A stretch of DNA of 64,000 nt from Paenibacillus sp. FSL K6-3182 (GTDB taxonomy: Bacteria > Bacillota > Bacilli > Paenibacillales > Paenibacillaceae), in assembly GCF_037976325.1 (NCBI RefSeq), contig NZ_CP150265.1, positions 6,213,001 to 6,277,000 of the forward strand, written 5' to 3'. Made by a program: the position numbers and the translations under genes. Positions within the stretch are counted from its first letter, which is position 1. Each line of letters starts with the position of its first letter. This document shows, in pieces, positions 17,471-27,424 of the stretch. The notes below the pieces were generated by a model. It saw only the letters and a list, made by a program, of their open reading frames with translations, had not been told where the DNA came from and did no database searches.

Positions 17471-18361
17471 TTATCCTTTAACAGCACCAATCGTCAGACC
17501 TTTAACGAAATACTTTTGGAAAAACGGATAGGCGATCAACAGTGGAATGACCCCAATTGCGGCCATTGCCATCCGCATTGGCGCAAGTGGAATATTCGCT
17601 CCAATATCTGCATTACGGCTGCCTGCTTGCGTAGAAGATTGTAAAAACTGTACGTCCAGCAATATCCGATTGAGAAGGTTTTGAAGGCTATAATAATGAC
17701 TATCTGTAAGATAGATTAAGCCATTAAACCAGTCATTCCAATATAAAATGGTGTAAAATAATCCTACTGTAGCAAGCACCGGCGTCGAGAGCGGCAATAC
17801 GATCCGGTAAAATATTTTCCATTCCCTTGCCCCGTCGATGTAGGCGGATTCAATAATCGCTGTCGGAATTGAGCTTGCAAAAAAGGTTCTCATCAATATG
17901 ATAAAAAATCCGTTCATCAAAAGGCCCGGTATAATTAAGGCCAGCATCGTATTTTTTAAATCAAAATAGTTGGTGTATAGCAAGTACGTCGGTACAAGAC
18001 CTCCGTTAAACAACATCGTAAAAAATACATAAAATGCGAGCGTATTGCGAAACGGCATTTCTAGACGCGAAAGCGGATAAGCGACCATCGCAGTAAGCGT
18101 AAGTCCAAGCGTCGTACCAATTATAGTCGTTAAAACCGTAATGCTGTATGCCCTTATAATGTCAGAAGAGCTGTTCCACAAATAGTGGTATGCGGAGAAG
18201 CTTATTTTATCAGGGAAAAACGCATAACCGCTGCGAACAAGCTCCATATCATCGGTAAGGGAGGCGGAGAACAGCAGCCAGAACGGCATGATGCAGAAAA
18301 AAGTGAACACTAGCATAACGATATTAATGATCCATTGATAGAGCTTCCCCGATGCTTGCAT
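17471..18361 (-). CDS. carbohydrate ABC transporter permease (YtcP type)
   Basis: 296 residues with six hydrophobic segments, EAA loop 'ESAYIDGAREWKIFYRIVLP', and the family C-terminus 'KYFVKGLTIGAVKG'. The ATG at 18361 follows AAAGGGAGATGTATT. It starts 15 bases after the LplB-type partner. Cytoplasmic-membrane channel subunit. Confidence 0.93.
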   Translation of the reverse strand: MQASGKLYQWIINIVMLVFTFFCIMPFWLLFSASLTDDMELVRSGYAFFPDKISFSAYHYLWNSSSDIIRAYSITVLTTIIGTTLGLTLTAMVAYPLSRLEMPFRNTLAFYVFFTMLFNGGLVPTYLLYTNYFDLKNTMLALIIPGLLMNGFFIILMRTFFASSIPTAIIESAYIDGAREWKIFYRIVLPLSTPVLATVGLFYTILYWNDWFNGLIYLTDSHYYSLQNLLNRILLDVQFLQSSTQAGSRNADIGANIPLAPMRMAMAAIGVIPLLIAYPFFQKYFVKGLTIGAVKG

Positions 18362-18376
18362 AATACATCTCCCTTT

Positions 18377-19366
18377 CTAAAACAACGCGTTGTCTTTGTT
18401 GTATTTTCGTACGACCGCATTCGATAAAATGACCAAAATGAAACCGACAAATGCTTGGTACAAACCTGCAGCCGAGGACATCCCGATGTCGCCGAGGTTA
18501 ATCAATGCTCGATAAACATAGGTATCAATCGTATTCGTAACTGGCATCAGCGCGCCTGTGTTAAGCGGAACTTGGAAGAATAAGCCGAAATCGGAGTAGA
18601 AAATGCGTCCAATGGCGAGCAAGGTCATAATCGTAATAACCGGCGATACGAGCGGAAGCGTAATCTTCGTAATTTGCTGCCACCGGTTAGCTCCGTCGAT
18701 CGTTGCTGCCTCGTAATACTCATTATCGATGCCGATGATCGCTGCCAAATAAATGATGCACAAATTGCCTACGCCTTTCCACACGCTTACGAGCGTTAAA
18801 ATCCATGGCCAATACTTGGTCTCACTATACCAAGAGATAGGATCAATCCCCATCGTCGGAAGCAAGGTTTTGTTCATGAATCCGTTCTCAACATCGAGGA
18901 AGCCGAGCACCAGATAGCCGACAATAACCATTGAGATTAGAAAGGGAAGCAGGATTAGCGTCTGATACAGCCTTGATAAGAAACGTTTGCGAATTTCATT
19001 AAGCATTATCGCAAGCGCTAATGCAATCCCCGTATTCAGCAGGATAAAGGTAATATTATAAAGCAGCGTATTTCTTGTAATGATGTAAGCGTCCGTTGTT
19101 TTGAACAAATACTCAAAGTTTTTAAAGCCAATCCAGTCACTGCCCATAATTCCTTTGGCAAAATTGATGTCCTTAAATGCGATCACGATTCCGAACATCG
19201 GCAAATAGTTGTTAATCAGCAGGTACAAAAGGCCAGGCAGCGCCATCAGCACGAGGGCACGGTATTTCTTAACCTTTCTCATCTCCGATGCGAATGCTGC
19301 TTTCTTCTTCGTCTTCAATGAGACCTGCTTCATATTGGAGGGTGACGTCTCAGGATTTGCTTGCAC
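18377..19366 (-). CDS. sugar ABC transporter permease (LplB type), GTG start
   Basis: 329 residues from a GTG at 19366, chosen because AAAGGTGG lies 9 bases upstream. The longest frame begins with a TTG at 19426 lacking a site, and the internal ATG at 19333 also lacks one. Six hydrophobic segments; EAA loop 'EAATIDGANRWQQITKITLP'. First gene of the cluster 2 transport operon. An operator-like motif at 19446-19477 lies upstream and is shared with the operon starting at 27341. Confidence 0.9.
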   Translation of the reverse strand: MQANPETSPSNMKQVSLKTKKKAAFASEMRKVKKYRALVLMALPGLLYLLINNYLPMFGIVIAFKDINFAKGIMGSDWIGFKNFEYLFKTTDAYIITRNTLLYNITFILLNTGIALALAIMLNEIRKRFLSRLYQTLILLPFLISMVIVGYLVLGFLDVENGFMNKTLLPTMGIDPISWYSETKYWPWILTLVSVWKGVGNLCIIYLAAIIGIDNEYYEAATIDGANRWQQITKITLPLVSPVITIMTLLAIGRIFYSDFGLFFQVPLNTGALMPVTNTIDTYVYRALINLGDIGMSSAAGLYQAFVGFILVILSNAVVRKYNKDNALF

Positions 19367-19445
19367 GGGTCTCAACCACCTTTGGCTTCGTTTAATATGT
19401 TGCTTAACTAATAGTAGCGCAAACAAAATAGAGCCACTACTAATA

Positions 19446-19477
19446 ATCCGACATCCGACTTTCGAGTTTCCGACATC
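19446..19477 (-). promoter_or_regulatory. twin operator 2 (copy A)
   Basis: Direct repeats ATCCGACATC (19446-19455) and TTCCGACATC (19468-19477) are 22 bases apart. The 27-base core 19446-19472 matches 27425-27451 at 20 of 27 positions. It sits about 80 bases upstream of the first permease gene. Likely target of the response regulator at 19534-21105 (inference). Confidence 0.6.
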
Positions 19478-19490
19478 ATAAACGGGAAAA

Positions 19491-19530
19491 GAAAAATGCC
19501 GTTAGAGGGTCTCTAATCCTCTAACGGCAT
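19491..19530 (-). terminator. rho-independent terminator after the response regulator
   Basis: Perfect 13-bp stem, 19496-19508 with 19518-19530, and a 9-base loop. On the reverse strand it is followed by TTTTCTTTTCCC. It lies just past the regulator stop and separates it from the permease operon. Confidence 0.85.
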
Positions 19531-19533
19531 CGT

Positions 19534-21105
19534 TTATTTGGACGGACAGCCTTTGCGATAATACTGGGGTGTCATCGATACTTCTTTCTTAAACAACGTA
19601 GAAAAATACGAAAAATTCGAGAAGCCAACCGCGAGTGCGACGTTGCTGATCGTAGTATCGGTCCTTGCGAGCAGCTCCTTTGCAAGATTGATTCTTTCTT
19701 TCAAAATATAATCGGATATCGAGAGCCCCGTCTCTTTCTTAAACAGTTTAACGATGTAATCTGGGCTTAACCCAATATAATCGGCGATATATTGTCTGGA
19801 CAGCTCCTCATCGATGTGAAGCGCAATGTAGCGCTTGATCTTCTCGACCACCGTCTCCGTCGAATCCAGCTTTTCCATATGGACGAGCGCCTTCTCAAGC
19901 ACATCCCGCACCCAATTCTGAAGGTTCGTCACGCTTCGTGTCGCTGACAAAATACGCTCTGGCGTCAAATGATCCGAAAAGATTTCATCCGCGCGCAGTC
20001 CCTGCTCATGCAGCGTATGCAGAACCATTTGCAGAAAGCTTTGATAAAATTGCTGCAGCCTTTTGGCGCCTAAGCACTCAATTCGTTTCCATGAATCCAA
20101 AAACTGCTGCGATTCATCGAGTACCTTTTTCTTATTTCCTTGCTTAATGAGCTCCGACCATACATTCATGGGCGGCATTGGAATCTGCGATTCCTTCTTT
20201 ATTGGATCATCGATGAACATCACACAGTCTGCCATATTAACTTGATTCTTTTTAAAAGCGATCAAGCCTTCCACCATATCGCGCACTTCATGGACTTGTG
20301 CCGATTTTCCAATATAGCAGGACACGTGACAATATAAATAATGATTGCTCATCTCAATAAAAGACTGACAGCGCCTTTTGATTTCTTTGCTAAAAAGCTT
20401 GCCATCTTCTGTTTGCATAACATCCTGTGCAAACACAATGAGCATGTAATCAGCGTTCATCCGGACGATTTGTGCACTAGCAGCACGCTGAATAACGACC
20501 TCCTCAAGGGCGTTGTGGAGCGCATACTCCATAATTTGCAGATCACGGGCGGTTAATGATTTCTCCCAATGCTCGATACTGATAAGAACCGGCAGAAATG
20601 TCATAGACCTCGTGTACGGAAGCTTCTGCTTGCCGATAACCTCCAACATTTTATCCTGATTAGACGGAATGGCTTGCTTCAGTACATCCTGCCAAAAACG
20701 CTCAGCCACCATCGTTGCCGATTCCCGCTCCTTCCTGATTTTCTCAATTAGCTTCGTCATTACAAGCTTCAATTCATCATGCGGAACGGGCTTCAACAAA
20801 TACTCGAAGCTGCCAAGCTGAAGAGCTTTTTTCGCATATTGAAAATCAGCGTGACAGGTAAGAAAAACACATTCGGTTTGGGGATACTGTTCACGCACCC
20901 ATTCAAAGAGCTCCAGCCCGCTGCCCTGCGGCATTTCTATATCACAAATCATCATATCAAATGGCTGAAGACTAAATTCCTCCTTCGCTTGCCGAAGATT
21001 ATGTGCGAGAGTGACACTTATAATGCCGAGCTCTCTCCAGTTCACACTCGATTTAATGCCATTTGCGATAAAGATCTCATCATCAACGATTAATAAACGG
21101 TACAT
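19534..21105 (-). CDS. two-component response regulator, YesN-type (receiver + AraC HTH)
   Basis: 523 residues. Receiver at 1-115 with D8/D9, phospho-acceptor D55 ('ICDIEMPQGSG') and K105 ('YLLKP'). The C-terminal AraC domain has 'LSRQYIADYIGLSPDYIVKL' and 'VGFSNFSYFSTLFKKEV'. The ATG at 21105 is preferred, with TGAGGT 7 bases upstream. A GTG two codons earlier (21111) would overlap the kinase stop but has almost no spacing from that site. Co-transcribed with the kinase at 21108-22853. Probably activates the transport operon and the GH3 operon through twin operator 2. Confidence 0.93.
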   Translation of the reverse strand: MYRLLIVDDEIFIANGIKSSVNWRELGIISVTLAHNLRQAKEEFSLQPFDMMICDIEMPQGSGLELFEWVREQYPQTECVFLTCHADFQYAKKALQLGSFEYLLKPVPHDELKLVMTKLIEKIRKERESATMVAERFWQDVLKQAIPSNQDKMLEVIGKQKLPYTRSMTFLPVLISIEHWEKSLTARDLQIMEYALHNALEEVVIQRAASAQIVRMNADYMLIVFAQDVMQTEDGKLFSKEIKRRCQSFIEMSNHYLYCHVSCYIGKSAQVHEVRDMVEGLIAFKKNQVNMADCVMFIDDPIKKESQIPMPPMNVWSELIKQGNKKKVLDESQQFLDSWKRIECLGAKRLQQFYQSFLQMVLHTLHEQGLRADEIFSDHLTPERILSATRSVTNLQNWVRDVLEKALVHMEKLDSTETVVEKIKRYIALHIDEELSRQYIADYIGLSPDYIVKLFKKETGLSISDYILKERINLAKELLARTDTTISNVALAVGFSNFSYFSTLFKKEVSMTPQYYRKGCPSK

Positions 21106-21107
21106 AT

Positions 21108-22853
21108 TCACGACCTCATTTCTTTCGTTAAAGGCATCGTTATTTCAACTGCTGCACCATCTTCGTTATAAAAAGCCATGCTCGCCTTGTCCCCGTATAA
21201 CAGCCGCAATCTGCGTCTTACATTCCAAATGCCAATATGCTCCCCATCTTCATTCATTAAATTAATTTCCTGCTGCAGCTTCTGCAAGACCTCCTCGGAG
21301 AAGCCCCGGCCTGTATCATGAATTTGAATTCGCAGCCTCTCTTCTGGCATCAATTCGCATTTTCCAATCGTTATCGCAATATGAGTCGGCTCATCCGTGT
21401 TAATTGCGTGTTTTATCGTATTCTCGGCAAAGCTCTGGATAATTAACGGAGGAATATAACATTCCCTCAGCTCGCCATCAACAGCGATCTCGTACGTAAA
21501 GCTTCCAGGAAAGCGGAAGGTCTGGATTTTCAAATAGTTTTCACTATGATTTAGCTCATCCTGCAGAAGCACGTAATCCGTCTGGCTGCGGAACATAAAC
21601 CTGAAATAGCGGATCAAGGAGAGGGACAGCTCCTGTATTAATTCGTACTTCTTCTCTTGCGCCAAGTAATATACGATGTTTAAGCTATTCAAAAAGAAGT
21701 GAGGGTTAATCTGCAGCTGCAGCTGTTTCAGCTCTGCTTTCTGATTAATCAATTGCTCCTCATATACGTCAATTTTTAATTGTTGAATATCGCAGACCAT
21801 GCTGTTGAACGTTTCATTCATCATTTCGAATTCATTGGAGGTCGGTTTATTCGGTATTCTTGCCTCCATATAACCTTCTTTGATTTTGCGCATGGCGACA
21901 ATAATTCGATTGATCGGCAGCAGGACCACTTTACGCAGAAAATACAAAGCAATCACTAGAATGAGAATCGAGCCTGTCGCAATAAGCACAATGATTCTTT
22001 GCAGATAAGGAAGCTTCTCCAAAATATTTTGCTCGGGTACGACAGCTACTAATCCAAATTCACCTTTGCCTGACTTTTCGCCCATGACGAGGTAATTGTT
22101 GTCTGCGCCGGAAAGCTGATACGTCTTAGAGATATAGGATAAATCGATTTTATTTTTTTCGAAAAAGTCCTCGTCCTGTAGCGGCCTATTGCTCTCATCA
22201 ACAAGCAGCGACCTGCCTTCCGATCCGAGGTCTAGAAAGTCGAGCGGGTCCATAACTCCGTCCACATTTACCCCTGCCCCAATGTACAGGTTGCCAGCCT
22301 TAATCATATGCAGCAAATAATTTTGTTCTTTCAAATTCAGCACAGACCATTTATCGTACTGATAGCTTTTCATCGCTTGTTCATCGTTCAGAAGCGCAAC
22401 AATTCCTTCCTTGATGAAATCATTGTTGGTATAAGCAGAGCCCGTCAGCTTAGGCGCGAACAACAAATCCTGATTCAAGGGTGAATAAATAAAAAAATAG
22501 TCCAATGCTTTATAATAAGTCGCATTGTCTCTTAACTCTGTAAATAGCCAAATTCGCTGCAAATTGTATAAATCCACATCTGCTTCTGGGAGACTATCGA
22601 GAATATTCAATCCGGATTCTTCCGCAGTAAATTTGAGCATGTAGCTATCTATATCCTCAAGCGTCATGTCAATCAAACCCATGTATAGATTAAGCATATT
22701 GCTGTTGGACTGCGCCACTTGATTACGAACGACATCAATGGAATACAAATTGTTATAAATAAGAAAGGAAACCATCGGAATCATAATAAGCATAAGCCCT
22801 GTTACCAGCTTAAATCGAAGCGAATTAAAGAGAGAACGATTAAGTAATTTCAA
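21108..22853 (-). CDS. sensor histidine kinase, YesM-type
   Basis: 581 residues. TM1 at ~13-34, an extracellular domain of ~250 residues, TM2 at ~287-305, a HAMP-like region to ~360. His_kinase motif has H385 in 'QLQINPHFFLNSLNIVYYL'; the ATPase domain has 'SFAENTIKHA' and 'IHDTGRGFS'. The start is a TTG at 22853, 11 bases after GGGGG; no better start was found. The GH3 gene lies just upstream, with a short hairpin between. Senses an extracellular sugar signal and phosphorylates the adjacent regulator. Confidence 0.92.
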   Translation of the reverse strand: MKLLNRSLFNSLRFKLVTGLMLIMIPMVSFLIYNNLYSIDVVRNQVAQSNSNMLNLYMGLIDMTLEDIDSYMLKFTAEESGLNILDSLPEADVDLYNLQRIWLFTELRDNATYYKALDYFFIYSPLNQDLLFAPKLTGSAYTNNDFIKEGIVALLNDEQAMKSYQYDKWSVLNLKEQNYLLHMIKAGNLYIGAGVNVDGVMDPLDFLDLGSEGRSLLVDESNRPLQDEDFFEKNKIDLSYISKTYQLSGADNNYLVMGEKSGKGEFGLVAVVPEQNILEKLPYLQRIIVLIATGSILILVIALYFLRKVVLLPINRIIVAMRKIKEGYMEARIPNKPTSNEFEMMNETFNSMVCDIQQLKIDVYEEQLINQKAELKQLQLQINPHFFLNSLNIVYYLAQEKKYELIQELSLSLIRYFRFMFRSQTDYVLLQDELNHSENYLKIQTFRFPGSFTYEIAVDGELRECYIPPLIIQSFAENTIKHAINTDEPTHIAITIGKCELMPEERLRIQIHDTGRGFSEEVLQKLQQEINLMNEDGEHIGIWNVRRRLRLLYGDKASMAFYNEDGAAVEITMPLTKEMRS

Positions 22854-22911
22854 GATCTGCTAAGCCCCCATTTGCCTCTTAAATAAAAAATAGAGCTATA
22901 TACAACTATTA

Positions 22912-22931
22912 GCCGGGGATTAATCCCCGGC
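22912..22931 (-). terminator. short GC-rich hairpin after the GH3 gene (weak terminator)
   Basis: Perfect 8-bp GC-rich stem (22912-22919 with 22924-22931) and a TTAA loop. The U run on the reverse strand is poor close to the stem and only appears ~20 bases later, so it may give partial read-through into the kinase gene. Confidence 0.45.
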
Positions 22932-22945
22932 CGCACGTTATCAAA

Positions 22946-25216
22946 CTATTTTTTCTTGCCGTAGCGTTTCGTCCTATCATCCACGATAATCCCGCTCCAG
23001 TTTAAGCCATATGCAAAATCATAGGCGTTCCCCTCGGAATCAACATGTACTTCCATATCGTGTGCAACATCTTCCAGCTGCTCCTCAACGGTCTTCATAT
23101 TAGCAGGCATCTGCATCGGCAGCAGCCCTGAAGGCTCTGCTTCACCTGTAATAATATCTAGAATCGCTTGATCCTGTACCCCAAATGCAGCAATGATTGC
23201 ATCGGCCTCTGCTTCAAATTCTGCAACGATAGAAGGCTTCGATAATTGCAGCGACACAATGACAGGTTTGCCTTTCATAACCTCTTTCGTTCTCAGTACA
23301 GCCTCCAAATCCGAAGCATTTGTGGCCGTTACCGTTTTCCCCTTATAGGAGCGGTTTAACACATCTCTATCATCGCCGGCTATACTAATTTCCCTAGCAT
23401 GCTCTGCGGTATAAGGGGCGTATTGCAAGCTTATCGGAACATAACCGTTTCCACCTGCTTCAGCATCTGCCTTGCTGTATCCGCTGCCGGAATCTGCCCC
23501 CGTAATGAACACCATTGCAAAATCAGCTTTCTCCGGGTCATCCGTTACCTTCAAATATTTCTGTATAACATCCATATTGACGGGATATCCGTCAAATGCA
23601 GCAGTCGGGAATCCGATCCAATTGGTACCTGCTGGTCTGAAGCGTTTAGGAATATAGACCGTCTTCAGTTTCTGTATCGGGAGAACGTTTCCTTTGTTTT
23701 TAAGCAATACGAGTGATTTGAGCTGCGCTTCGTAGCCTGCTGTCATAAATTCAGCATTACCGACAATGCGAGTCGTTTGTTCGGGATCGCAATACGGGTT
23801 CTCGAATAAGCCGACGCGGAACATGTTCTTCAAGAGCCTTACCGCTGACTGCTCAAACCTTGCTCGCATATAAGCTTCACCGTGCTCTGCCACACCGATA
23901 TGGTAAGCTTCAATGACAGGACCCGCATCATTATTTCCACCGAATTGATCTACTCCGGCCATAAGTGCTTTGTAATGACGCTCCGAGACGGTATAACCTT
24001 CCTCAACTCCCCATGCACGTCCTCCTGGAAATAATCGTGTAATATCAGTGCCTTCATCGTCCGTAATTCCCCAGTCCGTGCACACGACACCATCGTAGCC
24101 ATATTTATCACGAAGCAGGTTTCCGATGATGTGAGCGTTGTAAGCATTGCCGACATTCTCGCCATTCACCTGATCTTGATTATAGGAAATCGTATAATAA
24201 GGCATGGTGGCCGATGCTTTCTCCGTCCCTCCTGAGAGCTTGAATGCGCCGTCCAAGAACGGGATCAGATGCTCCTCGAAGTTGTTGCCTGGATATACAG
24301 CAAATTTGCCGTATCCAAAATGAGCATCTCTGCCGCCTTCGCCCGAACCGCCGCCCGGCCAATGCTTGACCATCGCATTTACGCTTCCTGATCCCCAGCC
24401 GTCTGATTGAGACTCTTCTTCAAACGAGGTCTGAAATCCATCGACATAGGCTTTTGCTAAATCGGCTGACAGTCTTGAATCCTCTCCGAACGTGCCGTCG
24501 AAGCGTGACCATCTTGGATCGGTCGCGATATCGATTTGGGGAGAAAGAGCGGTTGCAATGCCAAGCGCCCTGTATTCCTTAGCAGCGATCTTCCCAAACT
24601 GATGAACAAGCTCAGGATCAAAAGCTGCTGCAAGCCCCAGCGTTTCGGGCCACATGGAAATTGCGCCTCCCGCCCCTGCATTATATTCCTTGCTCGCATC
24701 GGACCCATGGCGCGGATCGCTGCTGTTATTCGCCGGGATGCCCAAACCTGTACTTTCGGCCAAGGCTTGTACTTTATTGTTCCAATGAGCAGCAATCTCC
24801 GGACTTTCAACAAAAGTAAGGAGCACATGCCGCAGATGGTCTTGGGTTAAAAACTTTATTTGTTCATCGGATAAATCATGCGGCTTCGCACCGCTCTCCG
24901 AATAAGGCTTGCCATTATAAGAGGCGGTGAAAAAGCCATGTGAAGCTGGAACAGCCTGATGCGCGCTGTACAACATCAAACCGGCGATTTGCTCGATGGA
25001 CATTTTTGAGGCTAAATCCTTTGCTCGCTCTTCTGCCGGCAAGCGCCAGTCCTCGTATTTATCCAGCTTCCCATCCTTATTGAGGTCTTTAAATGCAAAA
25101 CCATCTTCCACTATAATATTTACGCCTGAATTAGCTGAATATCCGAGTGTTGGGCCGCCTTCATTTTTTACATATGTAATCGTTTCCAATTTTGTTTCAG
25201 TCCAATTATCACTCAT
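22946..25216 (-). CDS. glycoside hydrolase family 3 protein (beta-glycosidase)
   Basis: 756 residues. No signal peptide is evident, so probably cytoplasmic. An EF-hand-like calcium loop near residues 44-55 ('DLNKDGKLDKYEDW') is common in this GH3 subgroup. The GH3 N-domain has 'VKHWPGGG' (H285) and the predicted nucleophile D381 in 'GVVCTDWG'. A GH3 C-domain follows, ending without an obvious fibronectin domain. The ATG at 25216 lies 10 bases after AGGAGG; the longer frame starts inside the leader. It is third in the operon TIM barrel, Gfo/Idh/MocA, GH3. Likely hydrolyses imported beta-linked oligosaccharides; specificity unknown. Confidence 0.92.
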   Translation of the reverse strand: MSDNWTETKLETITYVKNEGGPTLGYSANSGVNIIVEDGFAFKDLNKDGKLDKYEDWRLPAEERAKDLASKMSIEQIAGLMLYSAHQAVPASHGFFTASYNGKPYSESGAKPHDLSDEQIKFLTQDHLRHVLLTFVESPEIAAHWNNKVQALAESTGLGIPANNSSDPRHGSDASKEYNAGAGGAISMWPETLGLAAAFDPELVHQFGKIAAKEYRALGIATALSPQIDIATDPRWSRFDGTFGEDSRLSADLAKAYVDGFQTSFEEESQSDGWGSGSVNAMVKHWPGGGSGEGGRDAHFGYGKFAVYPGNNFEEHLIPFLDGAFKLSGGTEKASATMPYYTISYNQDQVNGENVGNAYNAHIIGNLLRDKYGYDGVVCTDWGITDDEGTDITRLFPGGRAWGVEEGYTVSERHYKALMAGVDQFGGNNDAGPVIEAYHIGVAEHGEAYMRARFEQSAVRLLKNMFRVGLFENPYCDPEQTTRIVGNAEFMTAGYEAQLKSLVLLKNKGNVLPIQKLKTVYIPKRFRPAGTNWIGFPTAAFDGYPVNMDVIQKYLKVTDDPEKADFAMVFITGADSGSGYSKADAEAGGNGYVPISLQYAPYTAEHAREISIAGDDRDVLNRSYKGKTVTATNASDLEAVLRTKEVMKGKPVIVSLQLSKPSIVAEFEAEADAIIAAFGVQDQAILDIITGEAEPSGLLPMQMPANMKTVEEQLEDVAHDMEVHVDSEGNAYDFAYGLNWSGIIVDDRTKRYGKKK

Positions 25217-25345
25217 GTCATTACTGCCTCCTAGGACGATTATCATATTCAGACATTAACGTATTCCCTCTCACTAGCGGAAAAACCTTCCCACTGATGG
25301 AAAGGCTCCCTTTTATATTGTTACTCCGTTAAATTAATTGGAACT

Positions 25346-26449
25346 TTATTCAAATTCTACAACTTTGCCCGTTTCAGCTGACTTATAGATCGCCTCTAAA
25401 ATTTGCGTGACCACATAAGCTTGCTCTGGTTTTACGAGAGGCTCGGTATCATTAATAATACTATCCAGCCATTGTCTTGCCTCTTTCACCCCATCATCCT
25501 CAGCCCCTGGACCGAAGTAAGCAATGCCCCCGCTAAAGGAAGGTTTCGTCTCTACAAGCTGTCCGTGTTTGACGCTATTAAAGATGACATCGCTTTTCCC
25601 AAATGTTGAGCTAGCTTTCATTTCTGCTCCGCCTTCTGTCCCGCAAAGCGTAGTCATCGCCTCTTTAGCATCGGTTGTATTTAATATCCATGACGCCTCC
25701 AAGAAAATCGTAGCGCCGTTTTCCATTTTAATAAATCCAAAAGCCGAGTCTTCTACATCATATCTTTCCGGGTCCCATGCACCCATCATATTGCCTTCGA
25801 ACTTATCCGCCATTTTATGATAGACAGAACCACTCACCGATTTCGGCTTATAGTTATCCATGAACCATAATGCCAAGTCCAGCGCATGCGTGCCTAAATC
25901 GATTAACGGTCCGCCGCCCTGCTGCTCTTTATCCAGAAAGACACCCCATGTCGGCACTCCGCGTCTGCGCACAGCATGAGCTTTAGTCATATAAATGTCT
26001 CCTAAATCACCTTCGCGGCATGCCTTATGCAAAATTTGAGAGTCATTTCTAAATCTATTCTGATAGCCAATCGTCAGTTTCTTGCCTGTCCGCTTAGCCG
26101 CATCTACCATTTTTTTGGCTTCAATTGAGTTGATCGCCATTGGCTTCTCACACATGACATGTTTGCCCGCTTCTAGTGCATCAACTGTTATATAAGAATG
26201 CTGCAGGTTCGGTGTTAATACATGAACAACATCAATTGATTCGTCTTCGAGCAGCTTTTTGTAATCGACATAAACTTTAGCGCCCTCGCTTCCAAAATCC
26301 TGAGCTGCCTTTTGCGCTTTCTCTTCAATAACATCACAGAAGGCAACCATTTCACCCATATGTGAAAGCTTGGCTAACGATGGCATATGCTTCTGGTTGG
26401 CGATACCGCCGCAGCCGATGATACCGATCTTAAGTTTTCCTTTGTTCAT
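25346..26449 (-). CDS. Gfo/Idh/MocA family oxidoreductase
   Basis: 367 residues. N-terminal Rossmann motif 'IGIIGCGGIANQKHMPSLAK', then EKP in 'HVMCEKPMAIN', then the substrate-domain motif 'DLGTHALDLALWFMDN'. The ATG at 26449 follows AAGGAGGAGAATGTTCA. It lies 22 bases after the TIM-barrel gene and ~130 bases before the GH3 gene. Gfo/Idh plus TIM barrel plus GH3 suggests oxidation of a glycoside or sugar before or after cleavage. Substrate not determined. Confidence 0.9.
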   Translation of the reverse strand: MNKGKLKIGIIGCGGIANQKHMPSLAKLSHMGEMVAFCDVIEEKAQKAAQDFGSEGAKVYVDYKKLLEDESIDVVHVLTPNLQHSYITVDALEAGKHVMCEKPMAINSIEAKKMVDAAKRTGKKLTIGYQNRFRNDSQILHKACREGDLGDIYMTKAHAVRRRGVPTWGVFLDKEQQGGGPLIDLGTHALDLALWFMDNYKPKSVSGSVYHKMADKFEGNMMGAWDPERYDVEDSAFGFIKMENGATIFLEASWILNTTDAKEAMTTLCGTEGGAEMKASSTFGKSDVIFNSVKHGQLVETKPSFSGGIAYFGPGAEDDGVKEARQWLDSIINDTEPLVKPEQAYVVTQILEAIYKSAETGKVVEFE

Positions 26450-26471
26450 TGAACATTCTCCTCCTTATGGG

Positions 26472-27341
26472 CTATACATATTGTTGAAGCACGGTTAGAT
26501 CCTTGCGAATGCTGCCAAACTTGTCTTCCGACTCGCCCTCATTCTCCACAAGCGCATAACGGACATGCCCCATTGCGCGGATTTGCTCGTACACAGCTGC
26601 AAAATCAAACCTGCCTGTGCCAAGGTCAACGAAGTCTCCAGGGCCAATATGCTTCTGATAGATTTGAAATGGTTCAAGCCCTTCTTCACTGCCTAGCTGC
26701 ATAGCTTCCATAATATTGAGCTGGCCGGATAGGTTTTTGCTTATGTCCTTCTGGTGGACAATATCACAACGATCTCCAAGCTTCTCTAACACATGAATCG
26801 GATCTATTCCTGCACGTACGACCCATGCCATATCGATTTCAAATTTCACATAGGATGGATCTGTATTTTCCAAAATCAAGTCGAACAGCGTTTGATCACC
26901 GACCGCTTTAAACTCATGCGCGTGATTATGCAGATAGAACTTAAACCCGCCATCCTTCATTTTTTTGCCGACACTGTTCATTTGCTCCGCAGCTTTCAGC
27001 GTATCCTCACGATCTTTGATCCACACGGATGGGAGCACGATTCGTTGGCAGCCGATACCCGCGTAATACTTCATAAGCGAATCCCAGTCATGCGAAATCA
27101 ATTCTTGCCCTGGCATCGTGCCTTCATGAACCGCAACTGCATTTAGACCAAGCTCACGAAACTTATCTCGAACCGCTTCCATAGGAATTTCATCGATATA
27201 TCGTGTAAAGGACTTCATATTGAATCCAATAAGCTCAATATTTACATACCCTGCAGCAGCAACCTTCTCCAGCGTTCCAAAGTAATCCTCACCAAGCTCC
27301 CTGTATACGGAAAAAATATTAATGCCTGCTTCAATAGTCAT
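26472..27341 (-). CDS. sugar phosphate isomerase/epimerase (TIM barrel)
   Basis: 289 residues from the ATG at 27341, which has GGGGG 11 bases upstream; an ATG six codons earlier (27359) is possible. Barrel signatures: 'YVNIELIGFN', 'KFYLHNHAHEF', 'YVKFEIDMAWVVRAG', 'DIVHQKDIS' and terminal 'ALVENEGES', supplying His/Glu/Asp metal ligands. First gene of the three-gene GH3 operon. The operator-like motif at 27425-27456 lies ~85 bases upstream. Confidence 0.88.
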   Translation of the reverse strand: MTIEAGINIFSVYRELGEDYFGTLEKVAAAGYVNIELIGFNMKSFTRYIDEIPMEAVRDKFRELGLNAVAVHEGTMPGQELISHDWDSLMKYYAGIGCQRIVLPSVWIKDREDTLKAAEQMNSVGKKMKDGGFKFYLHNHAHEFKAVGDQTLFDLILENTDPSYVKFEIDMAWVVRAGIDPIHVLEKLGDRCDIVHQKDISKNLSGQLNIMEAMQLGSEEGLEPFQIYQKHIGPGDFVDLGTGRFDFAAVYEQIRAMGHVRYALVENEGESEDKFGSIRKDLTVLQQYV

Positions 27342-27424
27342 TCGGCGAAATACCCCCATCTCGATTGGTTGATTGTGTTCTTATTTATTATGATAGAATA
27401 CCGGAGACTTTCTTTCTTTCACGT